The notes under the pieces were generated by a model. That model saw nothing but the letters and a program-made list of their open reading frames with translations, was not told where the DNA came from and searched no databases. Position numbers and translations under genes: made by a program. 35,335 nt of DNA, taken from NCBI GenBank assembly GCA_964462335.1, contig CAYWYG010000006.1:1-35335 (forward strand), given 5' to 3'. Of the stretch, positions 21,546-28,781 are shown one piece after another (positions within the stretch are counted from its first letter, which is position 1; every line of letters begins with the position of its first letter). The DNA comes from JAPUDQ01 sp964462335. GTDB lineage: Bacteria; Patescibacteriota; Saccharimonadia; Saccharimonadales; Saccharimonadaceae.

Positions 21546-21944
21546 TTACTCATTTGATTTCTCCTTCACAGCTTCCTTCTTAGGCGCGGCTTTAATCTTC
21601 TTCTCACCACTCAATAAAACAGTAATGTGGCTCGTGCGTTTCTGATATGGTTTGGCACGACCCATGGCGCCGGCGCGGTATCGCTTGAGGCGAGGACCGG
21701 CCGTGACCATCAGAGTATCGATGCGAAGTGATTTCTCGTCGAGACCGTCGTTGTTCAGCGCGTTTGCTTTGGCGCTCGCAATCACTTTGGCAACTGGTCG
21801 AGCGGCGCGGCGAGGTGTGTGGTCGAGGATCACAAGTGCATCAGCGACAGTACGACCGCGTACGAGGCTTGCCACTTCGCCGACTTTGCGAGGCGTCATG
21901 TCGACACCACGCGCAACAGCTTTGGTCTTCATGATATCAGCCAT
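21546..21944 (-). CDS. rplV: 50S ribosomal protein L22
   Basis: 132 residues, about 20 longer than the common form because of a charged tail (KKIKAAPKKEAVKEKSNE). The uL22 core is clear: ARGVDMTPRKVGEVASLVRGRTVADALVILDHTPRRAARPV, and the tunnel hairpin with RYRAGAMGRAKPYQKRTSHITVLL, the region of macrolide resistance in other species. It shares one base with rpsS. Confidence 0.97.
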   Translation of the reverse strand: MADIMKTKAVARGVDMTPRKVGEVASLVRGRTVADALVILDHTPRRAARPVAKVIASAKANALNNDGLDEKSLRIDTLMVTAGPRLKRYRAGAMGRAKPYQKRTSHITVLLSGEKKIKAAPKKEAVKEKSNE

Positions 21945-22210
21945 TATTTCTTCTCCTTGCCACCGTGCTTACGGAACTTGCGTGTCGGGCTAAACTCACC
22001 GAGTTTGTGACCAACCATATTTTCAGATATATATACAGGCACGTGGACACGTCCGTTGTGAACGGCGATGGTACGTCCGACCATCTCTGGGCTGACTGTA
22101 CTTGCTCGTGCCCATGTCTTGATAACAGTCCGGTCATCGCTCCCAAGGGCTGCGACTTTCTTCGCCAGTTTGAAGTCGACGAATGGACCTTTTTTGAGTG
22201 ATCTACTCAT
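21944..22210 (-). CDS. rpsS: 30S ribosomal protein S19
   Basis: 88 residues, normal for uS19. MSRSLKKGPFVDFKLAKKV at the start and the GHKLGEFSPTRKFRKHGG end are diagnostic. S19 with S13 forms the head of the 30S. The gene follows a family A element after rplB; its ribosome site is AAGGGAG in a CGACCGAAGGGAG module. Confidence 0.98.
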   Translation of the reverse strand: MSRSLKKGPFVDFKLAKKVAALGSDDRTVIKTWARASTVSPEMVGRTIAVHNGRVHVPVYISENMVGHKLGEFSPTRKFRKHGGKEKK

Positions 22211-22366
22211 ACGGCAATCTCCCTTCGGTCGATAGCAATGTTCAGTTTACAGTGTACAGTTTTCATTGGTTGTATCTGTCTGTCGACAGATGTATTTTTG
22301 AAAACTGATACCTGTTCATTCATTGTGGATTGTGAATTGTGAATTGTGAATTGGAGCATAGCGACG
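22211..22366 (-). repeat. Family A intergenic element, rplB-rpsS gap
   Basis: Bases 22236-22365 are a 130-base copy of 8190-8319 with two substitutions. In both places the element ends directly at the stop codon of the upstream gene (rplB here, rpoA there). The shared part includes both nested hairpins and the attgtga heptamers. Such identity over 130 non-coding bases, 14 kb apart, points to recent copying or gene conversion. Confidence 0.85.
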
Positions 22367-23206
22367 TCACCTCTTCCTCTTCGCATCGTGGCGAGTCTTG
22401 ATAATATCCTTGTTCGTATCCTTGCGGCGGCGTGTACGGTAGCCAAGTGTCAACTGACCCCATGGCGTGCGTGGCGCTTTACCGGTACCGTGACGACCAC
22501 CGTCACCACCACCGTGCGGATGATCGACAGCGTTTTGTACGACACCACGAACCGTTGGGCGAACACCCATGCGGCGTTTGCGGCCTGCTGAGCCAATCTT
22601 GACGTTTTGGTGCTGTTCGTTACCGACGACACCGATACTCGCGCTACATTCAAGGCGGAAACGGCGAACTTCACCAGACGGCATACGCACCTGTGCATAC
22701 TCGCCTTCTTTGGCCATGAGCTGTGCTTTGGTGCCAGCGGCGCGGACCATTTGGCCGCCTTTGCCTGGTTGTATCTCGATCGCGTAGATCTGCGCACCGA
22801 CAGGAATATTGGCAAGCGGCAAGCGGTTATTGGATTCAACTGGTGCGTCGGCACCACTTTCGACGCGAGTACCGACTTTCATGTCGCGAGCTGCGACGAT
22901 GTAGTGATAGAGACCATGCTGGTCTTTGATACGTGCGATACGAGCGCTGCGGTTCGGGTCGTATTCGATGTGCTCGACGACTGCTTTGGTACCAGGTGCT
23001 AACTGGTGGTTCATGAGACGGTACATCTTCTTGACGCCGCCACCATGGTGACGAGTCGTGATGCGGCCTTGGTTGTTGCGGCCAGCGCGACTCTTGCGGA
23101 TCTTCACGAGGCTCTTGAGTGGTTTCTTCGTGGTGATGTCAGAAAAATCCTGGCTGGTCATACCACGCCGACCGTTGGTCGTAGGGTTGTAAGCTTTGAT
23201 AGCCAT
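22367..23206 (-). CDS. rplB: 50S ribosomal protein L2
   Basis: 279 residues, normal for uL2. MAIKAYNPTTNGRRGMTSQDF, the SAGRNNQGRITTRHHGGG segment and the near-universal NAVDHPHGGGDGGRHGTGKAPRTPWG near the end, with the histidine needed for peptidyl transfer activity. L2 supports subunit joining. It overlaps rplW by one base. Confidence 0.98.
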   Translation of the reverse strand: MAIKAYNPTTNGRRGMTSQDFSDITTKKPLKSLVKIRKSRAGRNNQGRITTRHHGGGVKKMYRLMNHQLAPGTKAVVEHIEYDPNRSARIARIKDQHGLYHYIVAARDMKVGTRVESGADAPVESNNRLPLANIPVGAQIYAIEIQPGKGGQMVRAAGTKAQLMAKEGEYAQVRMPSGEVRRFRLECSASIGVVGNEQHQNVKIGSAGRKRRMGVRPTVRGVVQNAVDHPHGGGDGGRHGTGKAPRTPWGQLTLGYRTRRRKDTNKDIIKTRHDAKRKR

Positions 23207-23529
23207 TACTTCTTCTCCTTCGTCCCGTCGGATGACTGGGATTCTTCTTTGAAGAGCTGGATCGCGCCTTCAGAGAGAGTTACATAGGCTTTTTTCGTAT
23301 CAGCGCGCTGGGCACGGCCTGGGTTGGCGCGTTTGCCACGGTAGGCACGGACTTGTTTGCCTGTCTGCACAACGAGGCGGACATCTTTGACCTTGGTGCC
23401 AGCGTACTGAGCTTCGACAGCGCGGGCGACTTCGGCTTTGACAGCTGTCGTTGGGACGCTAAAGACATAGGTGCCTTTGAGGCTCTCAGCGTAGGCTTTC
23501 TCGGTCATACGAGGGATAAGAGTAATCAT
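23206..23529 (-). CDS. rplW: 50S ribosomal protein L23
   Basis: 107 residues, normal for uL23. LIPRMTEKAYAESLKGTYVFSVPTTAVKAEVARAVEAQY and RVYRGK-like basic loop (VRAYRGKRANPGRAQRADTKKAYVTL) are typical. The acidic SSDGTKEKK tail is short. L23 frames the exit tunnel. The ATG overlaps the rplD stop (ATGA), and its AAGGGAG site is read as the last codons of rplD. Confidence 0.97.
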   Translation of the reverse strand: MITLIPRMTEKAYAESLKGTYVFSVPTTAVKAEVARAVEAQYAGTKVKDVRLVVQTGKQVRAYRGKRANPGRAQRADTKKAYVTLSEGAIQLFKEESQSSDGTKEKK

Positions 23530-24194
23530 GAGGCACTCCCTTCGGTCGTTTCAGAGTGGATTTTGGATTTTGGATTTTGGATTTTGGAAGGAGCAAGCCA
23601 GGTTTCGATCATTTCAACTGATTTTGCGCTCATCAAGATGACATCGGCGTTTAGGATATCGACAACATTGAGGTAGTTTGCCTGTACGGCTTTGACTTGC
23701 GTCACATTGCGGGTTGCGCGACGGACGAGATCATCTTTTACGCTTACAACGAGCAGTACTCGTACATGCTCATCGATCTTATGATCTTTCAGTAGCTTGA
23801 CGGTCGATTTGACCTTGCCGTCAGGACATGCAAATGTCGAGATAACTGTGATCTTCTTTGCTTTGTGTGCGAGGCTGAGGGCTTGTCGCAAGGCAACGCG
23901 TTTGCTGCCGGTTGAGATCAATTTGGTGAAGTTTTCGTGACCAGTCGGCCCGAAGACGATACCGCCGCCGCGCCAGATAGGGTTGCGGCTAGAACCAAAA
24001 CGTGCTCGGCCGGTACCCTTTTGCTTCCATGGTTTTTTACCACCACCGCGGACATCACCGCGCTCTTTGGTCTTAGCGTGCGCCTTGCGGCTACCTGCGA
24101 GGTAGCTGTCGTAGGCAAGCTTGAGCAACTCGTGGTTTTTCACTTCGACACCGAAGATGTCTTTGCTCAGTTTCGGAGTAGTGTTTTCAGCCAT
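23526..24194 (-). CDS. rplD: 50S ribosomal protein L4 with repeat-derived tail
   Basis: 222 residues. The uL4 core is normal: RKAHAKTKERGDVRGGGKKPWKQKGTGRARFGSSRNPIWRGGG, the long loop that reaches into the tunnel. The last 20 residues (SKIQNPKSKIHSETTEGSAS) are not part of the family: they are the translation of four AAAATCC heptamers plus the ribosome site of rplW. In E. coli L4 represses the S10 operon by attenuation; whether it does so here is unknown, but a leader hairpin lies before rplC. Confidence 0.97.
   Translation of the reverse strand: MAENTTPKLSKDIFGVEVKNHELLKLAYDSYLAGSRKAHAKTKERGDVRGGGKKPWKQKGTGRARFGSSRNPIWRGGGIVFGPTGHENFTKLISTGSKRVALRQALSLAHKAKKITVISTFACPDGKVKSTVKLLKDHKIDEHVRVLLVVSVKDDLVRRATRNVTQVKAVQANYLNVVDILNADVILMSAKSVEMIETWLAPSKIQNPKSKIHSETTEGSAS
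23558..23585. repeat. Perfect heptamer array GGATTTT x4 in the L4 tail
   Basis: Four exact copies of ggatttt (AAAATCC on the coding strand). Read in frame, 21 bases encode the seven residues KIQNPKS before the pattern repeats. This is the purest array in the window, hence probably the youngest. Confidence 0.85.
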
Positions 24195-24196
24195 AA

Positions 24197-24811
24197 TTAT
24201 TTCTCCCCTCCGATCGTGACGATACCCTTGCGCGGGCCAGGCACAGCGCCTTTGACCCCGATGAGGTTATCGGCAGCGTCGACATACGCCACAGTGAGGT
24301 TTTTGACCGTCACTTGTTCGTGTCCCATCTGACCTGCCATCGTCTTACCTTTAAAGACCTTTTGTGGATACATGCTGCCGATAGAGCCGACTTTGCGAGT
24401 ATCGCCTTTGCCACCATGCGTCTTGCGCTGGCGATTGTAGTTGTGGCGCTTGATCGTACCAGCAAAACCTTTACCTTTGCTGATACCAGTCACATCGACG
24501 CTATCGCCGATAGTGAACACCGTGACGTCAAACGCGTCACCGACTTTGACGTCGGCAGGAAGCTCAGACACGCGAACTTCTTGGAGCACTTTTGGAGTTG
24601 CGCCAGATTTCTTTGCGTGTCCCGCTTCGGCCTTGCTCAGGTTCTTACCCGTTCCATACCCGATCTGCACCGCAGCGTAGCCGTCGGATTCGACGGTTTT
24701 CACCTGAGTCACGGTGCAAGGGCCGGCTTGAATCAACGTGACAGGAATCATCACGCCGTCTTCGCCGAGGATTTGGGTCATACCAATTTTGGTACCGAGG
24801 AGAGTTTTCAT
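24197..24811 (-). CDS. rplC: 50S ribosomal protein L3
   Basis: 204 residues with the start at 24811 (MKTLLGTKIGMTQIL), the usual uL3 N-terminus; a longer frame to 24874 lies in the leader and is not used. The loop near the peptidyl transferase centre is visible (KGKGFAGTIKRHNYNRQRKTHGGKGDTRKVGSIG), as is the C-terminal GPRKGIVTI. It is the first gene of the long unit, preceded by a strong promoter and a hairpin leader of about 100 bases. rpsJ, normally directly upstream, is 4 kb away. Confidence 0.97.
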   Translation of the reverse strand: MKTLLGTKIGMTQILGEDGVMIPVTLIQAGPCTVTQVKTVESDGYAAVQIGYGTGKNLSKAEAGHAKKSGATPKVLQEVRVSELPADVKVGDAFDVTVFTIGDSVDVTGISKGKGFAGTIKRHNYNRQRKTHGGKGDTRKVGSIGSMYPQKVFKGKTMAGQMGHEQVTVKNLTVAYVDAADNLIGVKGAVPGPRKGIVTIGGEK

Positions 24812-24840
24812 GAGAACTCTTATTCCCTTCCACTTAAAAT

Positions 24841-24884
24841 TCTTGGTGGCTAGCCGTATCCGTAGACGTGCCAATTCACCAAGA
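24841..24884 (-). promoter_or_regulatory. Leader hairpin of the rplC operon
   Basis: TCTTGGTG and CACCAAGA (8-bp arms, 24841-24848 and 24877-24884) enclose a GC-rich inner part with GGC/GCC and CGT/ACG pairing. Immediately upstream AAGAAATA/TATTTCTT (24881-24900) can form an alternative, overlapping hairpin. Position in the 5' leader suggests autogenous control, by analogy with the S10 leader of E. coli; the sequence itself is not similar. Confidence 0.5.
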
Positions 24885-24915
24885 AATATTGTTATTTCTT
24901 AAAAGTTACCGTTGT

Positions 24916-24945
24916 ATTGTAACAGATACATAACAGTGGTGTCAA
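24916..24945 (-). promoter_or_regulatory. Promoter of the rplC (S10-spc) operon
   Basis: TTGACA, an 18-base spacer and TACAAT preceded by TG, i.e. consensus -35 with an extended -10. It is the best promoter in the window. Start near 24909, leader about 98 bases. Confidence 0.8.
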
Positions 24946-24967
24946 CACTGAACCGCGGAATATGCTT

Positions 24968-25846
24968 CTATATGGGCGTGGCAGATGCTTGTGTGATCGC
25001 GCTCTGTTCTGTCTGGAGATGAGCATGGAGCTGATCAGCAACTCCTCGAAATTCGTTGTAGGCACTGCTCAGCGCCGATTCGGCAGCCTGAAATGCTGAT
25101 TTATCACGCGCAGTATTTGCCGCGTCAAGTACTGTCCACGCATCACGCACTGCATGCGCCTTGGCACGTAGCGATGCATGGAGATCGCGGAGTACTGTAT
25201 CAGAGGCTATCGCATCTATGTCCTCGCACGCTTTTTTCCATGCGGCAGCATAATCAGAGATGATTGCATACCCGCCATCTGCCGGTAATGCCAGTGCTGG
25301 ACCGAGCGCCGATCGAATCGTATCGGCATATGACGCAATCGATTTTAGCCTTGTGATCGCTGCTTTCAGCCGAGCGTAACGTTCTGCCGTGGCCTGACAC
25401 TGTTGGCGTGCAGTTTTTGCTGGCCCATACCAGCTGATAACATCGATCCCGCTCACACGGCAGTCTGACGATGCATGGAGAGCCCCCAGTAACCGATCTG
25501 CCACTGATACCGCTGACGCACTATCGCTTGGCAACTGCGTGCCGGCATCAGCGATAGATCTGCTCATTGTCGCCGCCTGACGTTCATAATCTCGTTTTAC
25601 ACTATCAGCTGACAGCCACGCGGCAAGAATAACGATTATCACGACGAATGCGATGACCCTCCATGCTCGTGCAGACAGCTTGATCTTGATCTTTATCTTG
25701 GGAAATTTTCGCTTGGGATGACTATTTAACACCGTCCGCTTTCGCGCGGGAGTCGTAGTGGGCTGTGTAGCCGCGTCGATACGCTGTAGCTCCTCAGCAA
25801 CAACCGTTGTATATTTGCCTCGGCGGCTTGTGAATCCTTCGCTCAT
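24968..25846 (-). CDS. Single-pass membrane protein with helical extracytoplasmic domain
   Basis: 292 residues, family not recognised. Residues 1-60 are basic and Thr/Pro-rich (cytoplasmic), 62-80 a membrane helix (AWRVIAFVVIIVILAAWLS), then about 210 residues of Ala-rich helix with coiled-coil character and two Cys (in SDCRV and RQQCQ) that could form a disulfide outside, plus a third Cys later. The ATG overlaps the stop of the metalloprotease gene by four bases, so the two are coupled and may act together at the cell surface. It is transcribed towards the rplC promoter, with about 30 bases between its stop and the operon start region. Confidence 0.75.
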   Translation of the reverse strand: MSEGFTSRRGKYTTVVAEELQRIDAATQPTTTPARKRTVLNSHPKRKFPKIKIKIKLSARAWRVIAFVVIIVILAAWLSADSVKRDYERQAATMSRSIADAGTQLPSDSASAVSVADRLLGALHASSDCRVSGIDVISWYGPAKTARQQCQATAERYARLKAAITRLKSIASYADTIRSALGPALALPADGGYAIISDYAAAWKKACEDIDAIASDTVLRDLHASLRAKAHAVRDAWTVLDAANTARDKSAFQAAESALSSAYNEFRGVADQLHAHLQTEQSAITQASATPI

Positions 25847-26556
25847 GAACGAATCCCCAGACTTGGTGAATACATCTCACTCGAGAGCGGCCACGGGTTG
25901 GGCGTACAGCCGTTGAGATTGAGAGTTTGTTGTTGCATGAGTGGCGAGGACTGTCCTGCGCCGCCACATGTACGATGCCCATGACCAAGCCAATGACCCA
26001 CCTCGTGGTTAATCACATACTGGCGATAGCCGTTGAGATCGCCACCCGCGCTACTCCAGGCTACAGCACCACCTGACCACCGAGTTTGGTTGATGACGAC
26101 ATTTCGTCCTATAGAACAGCTCGTCTCAGTATCACACACGGGGTGGAAACTCGGTACTTGCGAGGCCTCAGCGAGATACACAGTAAAATCGCCACCGCTA
26201 TCGACACGCTCAAATGCAACACCGAGTCTCGTCCAACCCCTCGCATCATTGAGCGTTGCCGCAACAACTGTACGAAACTCGTTCATATCTGACGTCACCG
26301 CCCCTTTCGTCGTGACAGTATAGGTAACCGTCCGTATCGCTGGTGCTGCCGGGGCAAACCAGTCTGGAGTCGCAAGCTTTGGTATTGTTGCACTATCAAT
26401 TGCAGTCAATGCTGCATCGGCTCGCGGCGCGATACACCAAATGGATTTGGCATCTGTGCAATTATACGTTCCCATCTGTTCGGCCGCTGCACCCACGCAC
26501 GTACCCGCCATAAGCCCACAGAGAGCCGCAACGAAGGTAACCCGAAGAAATTTCAT
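25843..26556 (-). CDS. Secreted DUF3152-type zinc metalloprotease
   Basis: 237 residues. Residues 1-25 form a signal peptide (MKFLRVTFVAALCGLMAGT...AAA). The metzincin zinc site HEVGHWLGHGH is at 184-194, with a Met-turn-like SPLMQQ at 204-209, then NGCTPNPWPLSSEM, features of the DUF3152 family. Several Cys in the mature part suggest disulfides. The family is mostly actinobacterial, and Saccharibacteria live on actinobacterial hosts, so a role at the host interface is a reasonable guess only. TAGAAT lies 6 bases before the ATG; the promoter region is shared with the divergent vanY-like gene. Confidence 0.85.
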   Translation of the reverse strand: MKFLRVTFVAALCGLMAGTCVGAAAEQMGTYNCTDAKSIWCIAPRADAALTAIDSATIPKLATPDWFAPAAPAIRTVTYTVTTKGAVTSDMNEFRTVVAATLNDARGWTRLGVAFERVDSGGDFTVYLAEASQVPSFHPVCDTETSCSIGRNVVINQTRWSGGAVAWSSAGGDLNGYRQYVINHEVGHWLGHGHRTCGGAGQSSPLMQQQTLNLNGCTPNPWPLSSEMYSPSLGIRS

Positions 26557-26562
26557 ATGATT

Positions 26563-26568
26563 ATTCTA
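26563..26568 (-). promoter_or_regulatory. -10 box of the metalloprotease gene
   Basis: TAGAAT, 6 bases before the start codon at 26556, implying a leaderless message. Confidence 0.5.
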
Positions 26569-26577
26569 CCACAATGA

Positions 26578-26583
26578 TATGAT
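26578..26583 (+). promoter_or_regulatory. -10 box of the vanY-like gene
   Basis: TATGAT, 6 bases before the ATG at 26590. Both divergent -10 boxes fit within the 33-base gap, as at 4528-4537. Confidence 0.5.
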
Positions 26584-26589
26584 AGAGCT

Positions 26590-27414
26590 ATGATACGGGG
26601 GCACCGCACAACACGACACAACACATCATGGTGGACACTTATTTTTATGATCATCGCCGCGGGTATCGGCGCATGGTACGTGATATACCTCGATCGCGGC
26701 GAGCTGCTGGCCTACGACCAGATAGCCTCTCTCGAGGCCAACACCGCACACCACGCCACCATCAAGGTGACACTGCCTGGTAATACAGCGCCATTGTTTA
26801 TCCCATCTCGCGAGGTATTTACCGCACATGGCCTCTGGGCGTATGTCGCAAAAAACCACCGACAACCAACAGGATATCAGCCACGCGACCTTCAGCCGAC
26901 CTCGTTGCCATTTAGTTCAACTGATTCTGAGCCGAAGATCTCGGCACGAATTGCACCGACGCTCACGAGGTTATTTCGCGACGCGACGGCTGATGGTCAC
27001 AACCTCATCATCTCCAGCGCCTATCGATCGACAACCGCCCAACAAGCACTCTATGATGACTTCGTCGCCAAAAAAGGCGTCTCGCTTGCCAATCAATATG
27101 TCGCACCCGCTGGTAGTTCCGAGCATCATACTGGGCTAGCAGTCGATATCAATGATGACACCCCTCTCTGTCGGTCAACACCCGAGAAATGCAGTCTCAG
27201 CGGTAGCTCTGCCGCATGGCTTGCAGATCATGCGCCAAATTACGGGTTTATCATACGCTATCCGGCAGGAGGCCAGCCGATCACTGGTATCGCCTACGAA
27301 CCGTGGCATCTACGTTATGTCGGTATCGTACTGGCAAAACAGCTGTCAAACGCAGATTTTACTTTTGACGAATTTATCGCCCAGGTAACACCCGGGGCGA
27401 CGAAAAACAGGTAG
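26590..27414 (+). CDS. Membrane-anchored D-alanyl-D-alanine carboxypeptidase (VanY/M15B)
   Basis: 274 residues. Residues 13-33 are an N-terminal membrane anchor; the catalytic domain is outside. Peptidase M15 residues are visible: SAYRS (143-147), SEHHTGLAVDI (177-187, the SxHxxGxAxD zinc motif) and EPWHLRYVG (237-245, general base Glu and third zinc ligand His). It would trim the terminal D-Ala of peptidoglycan stem peptides, its own or that of a host cell. It is divergent from the metalloprotease gene and shares its promoter gap. Confidence 0.9.
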   Translation: MIRGHRTTRHNTSWWTLIFMIIAAGIGAWYVIYLDRGELLAYDQIASLEANTAHHATIKVTLPGNTAPLFIPSREVFTAHGLWAYVAKNHRQPTGYQPRDLQPTSLPFSSTDSEPKISARIAPTLTRLFRDATADGHNLIISSAYRSTTAQQALYDDFVAKKGVSLANQYVAPAGSSEHHTGLAVDINDDTPLCRSTPEKCSLSGSSAAWLADHAPNYGFIIRYPAGGQPITGIAYEPWHLRYVGIVLAKQLSNADFTFDEFIAQVTPGATKNR

Positions 27415-27457
27415 GGTCTCATCCTATCGCACGTATCGATCCGTCACGAACCGGATC

Positions 27458-27751
27458 CTAGATAGGGATCCATGTCGGAAAAAACGATGTGATGATGACC
27501 ATGAAAATCAATATGGCGTATTCAATCTTGCGATCAACCTGAAAATGGTCATGGCTTGCAAATATCATACCTATCACAAGTCCGATTGGCGCACCATGTA
27601 GCGAAAATTCGCCGAACTGCATGGGGTGAGCGAACTTGATCCAAAGTGAGCCCAAGATAACATAGAGGACGATCTTGAGAAAATACGCGCCATCTGACTC
27701 AACAAATCGAGTCGAAGCGCGGCGTGATGGTTGTTTCTTTTTTTGTGTCAT
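27458..27751 (-). CDS. Small membrane protein of unknown function
   Basis: 97 residues from the ATG at 27751, which follows a TATACT box by 8 bases. A basic N-terminus (TQKKKQPSRRASTR) is followed by about three hydrophobic segments (FLKIVLYVILGSLWI, GAPIGLVIGMIFASH, YAILIFMVIITSFFP). No family recognised. The stop codon overlaps an inverted repeat GGATCC...GGATCC that may end transcription from either side. Confidence 0.65.
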   Translation of the reverse strand: MTQKKKQPSRRASTRFVESDGAYFLKIVLYVILGSLWIKFAHPMQFGEFSLHGAPIGLVIGMIFASHDHFQVDRKIEYAILIFMVIITSFFPTWIPI

Positions 27752-27759
27752 ACACACGT

Positions 27760-27765
27760 AGTATA
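27760..27765 (-). promoter_or_regulatory. -10 box of the small membrane protein gene
   Basis: TATACT, 8 bases before the ATG at 27751. Confidence 0.45.
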
Positions 27766-27827
27766 GCGAAGAACTGCTGTGACGTATACCGTTTTGGTGT
27801 TTTTGCCACTAGCATATGTGTACGAGG

Positions 27828-28088
27828 CTACTTTTTTCTATTGGCAAGCCATAGATCTTTCACCACAGCAACCGTCAGTGTCGAGAGGAAAAACCCCACA
27901 ACTGGTACGAGAGCATTTAGCCATGGATCAATCTTTGCCACTACTGATAAATACGCCGCGACAACTAGATATGTAAGCGCCATGATGACGATTCGGCGTA
28001 CCCAGCTCGTTTCCCACGCCTTATCGTCTTCAACCTTTTTGTTTCGTATCTCGATCGCCTTGAGCCGTGATTCGAGGCTCTTGCTCAT
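27828..28088 (-). CDS. Small two-helix membrane protein with coiled-coil N-terminus
   Basis: 86 residues. Residues 1-28 are a charged helix with heptad spacing (SLESRLKAIEIRNKKVEDDKAW), followed by two membrane helices (about 31-50 and 58-78) and a basic end. AAGGAG precedes the ATG by 8 bases and lies inside the small gene upstream, with which it overlaps by four bases (ATGA). Function unknown. Confidence 0.7.
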   Translation of the reverse strand: MSKSLESRLKAIEIRNKKVEDDKAWETSWVRRIVIMALTYLVVAAYLSVVAKIDPWLNALVPVVGFFLSTLTVAVVKDLWLANRKK

Positions 28089-28204
28089 ATCTGAATCTCC
28101 TTTGCAACAATATCTTCTAATACCTCGGACTCAGGATCCACTAAAATCTTCTTGCCGCCACGCTCGACCAAGAGACATGAATGGATGAGTTTAGTTATTT
28201 TCAT
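28085..28204 (-). CDS. 39-residue leader or remnant resembling the start of an MBL-fold hydrolase
   Basis: The short frame reads MKITKLIHSCLLVERGGKK, then ILVDPESEVLEDIVAKEIQI. The first 24 residues look like the N-terminus of UlaG-type metallo-beta-lactamase-fold hydrolases (MKItklgHaClLve..GgkkiLiDPg), but the chain stops before any zinc motif. A TAGTAT box lies 6 bases before the ATG, and the stop overlaps the next gene's start (ATGA). It may be a pseudogene stump kept as a translated leader that couples the downstream membrane protein. Confidence 0.5.
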   Translation of the reverse strand: MKITKLIHSCLLVERGGKKILVDPESEVLEDIVAKEIQI

Positions 28205-28210
28205 ATATTC

Positions 28211-28216
28211 ATACTA
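28211..28216 (-). promoter_or_regulatory. -10 box of the 39-residue frame
   Basis: TAGTAT, 6 bases before the ATG at 28204; leaderless arrangement. Confidence 0.45.
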
Positions 28217-28258
28217 TCACGGACGTGACGCCACCTATCATCCTCGTCATCTACACGC

Positions 28259-28286
28259 AAAATCTCCCTTGTTTGAGAGAGATTTT
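28259..28286 (-). terminator. Terminator of the YtxH-like gene
   Basis: AAAATCTC (28259-28266) and GAGATTTT (28279-28286) form an 8-bp stem whose 3' side ends in four T on the minus strand, 20 bases past the stop codon. Confidence 0.6.
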
Positions 28287-28306
28287 GTATACACCTAGAG
28301 TGGTGC

Positions 28307-28654
28307 TTATGACTTCTTGTCGTCAGAAAAATGCTTCTTAGCGGTATCGGCGACACTGCTAGCTGTGTGCCGAGCATCTTCTGCGACGCGACCTGCACGA
28401 GCTCTCGCATCAGTTGCTAGCTCATCCCATTCTTTGCCAGCCCGAGCAGCGGCTTCTTTGACCTCGTCCATGCTCTCACGGGCGGCTTTTTTCGCCGCAT
28501 CTGTCTTTTTCTCCGCTGTTTTTTTCGCCTCATCGGCTTTTCGCTTCAAGTCTTCACGCGTCTCTTTGCCGCTTTTTGGGGCGAAGAGTACGCCAGCGAT
28601 TGCGCCGACGACAGCGCCCAGTACCGCAGCGCCAAATGCTTTGCCTTTTGCCAT
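28307..28654 (-). CDS. YtxH-like protein
   Basis: 115 residues from the ATG at 28654, which has AGGAGG 9 bases upstream; a longer frame to 28735 lacks a site. Residues 6-24 (AFGAAVLGAVVGAIAGVLF) are a glycine-rich membrane segment followed at once by APKSGKETRED, the classic YtxH pattern. The rest is a highly charged Ala/Lys/Glu helix rich in repeats such as DAAKKAARESMDEVKEAAARAGKEW. Proteins of this type are linked to envelope stress; the precise role is unknown. A TATACT box is at 28695-28700. Confidence 0.8.
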   Translation of the reverse strand: MAKGKAFGAAVLGAVVGAIAGVLFAPKSGKETREDLKRKADEAKKTAEKKTDAAKKAARESMDEVKEAAARAGKEWDELATDARARAGRVAEDARHTASSVADTAKKHFSDDKKS

Positions 28655-28781
28655 GATATATTTCCTCCTTGTATGTAAATAGTCTTCATATACAAGTATA
28701 CACTGATCACGCAAAGAATATGTAAGCGAGGTCACAATTGCGCGAGCTTATGTGGCCTACGAGATAGTGTATGTGATCTTA

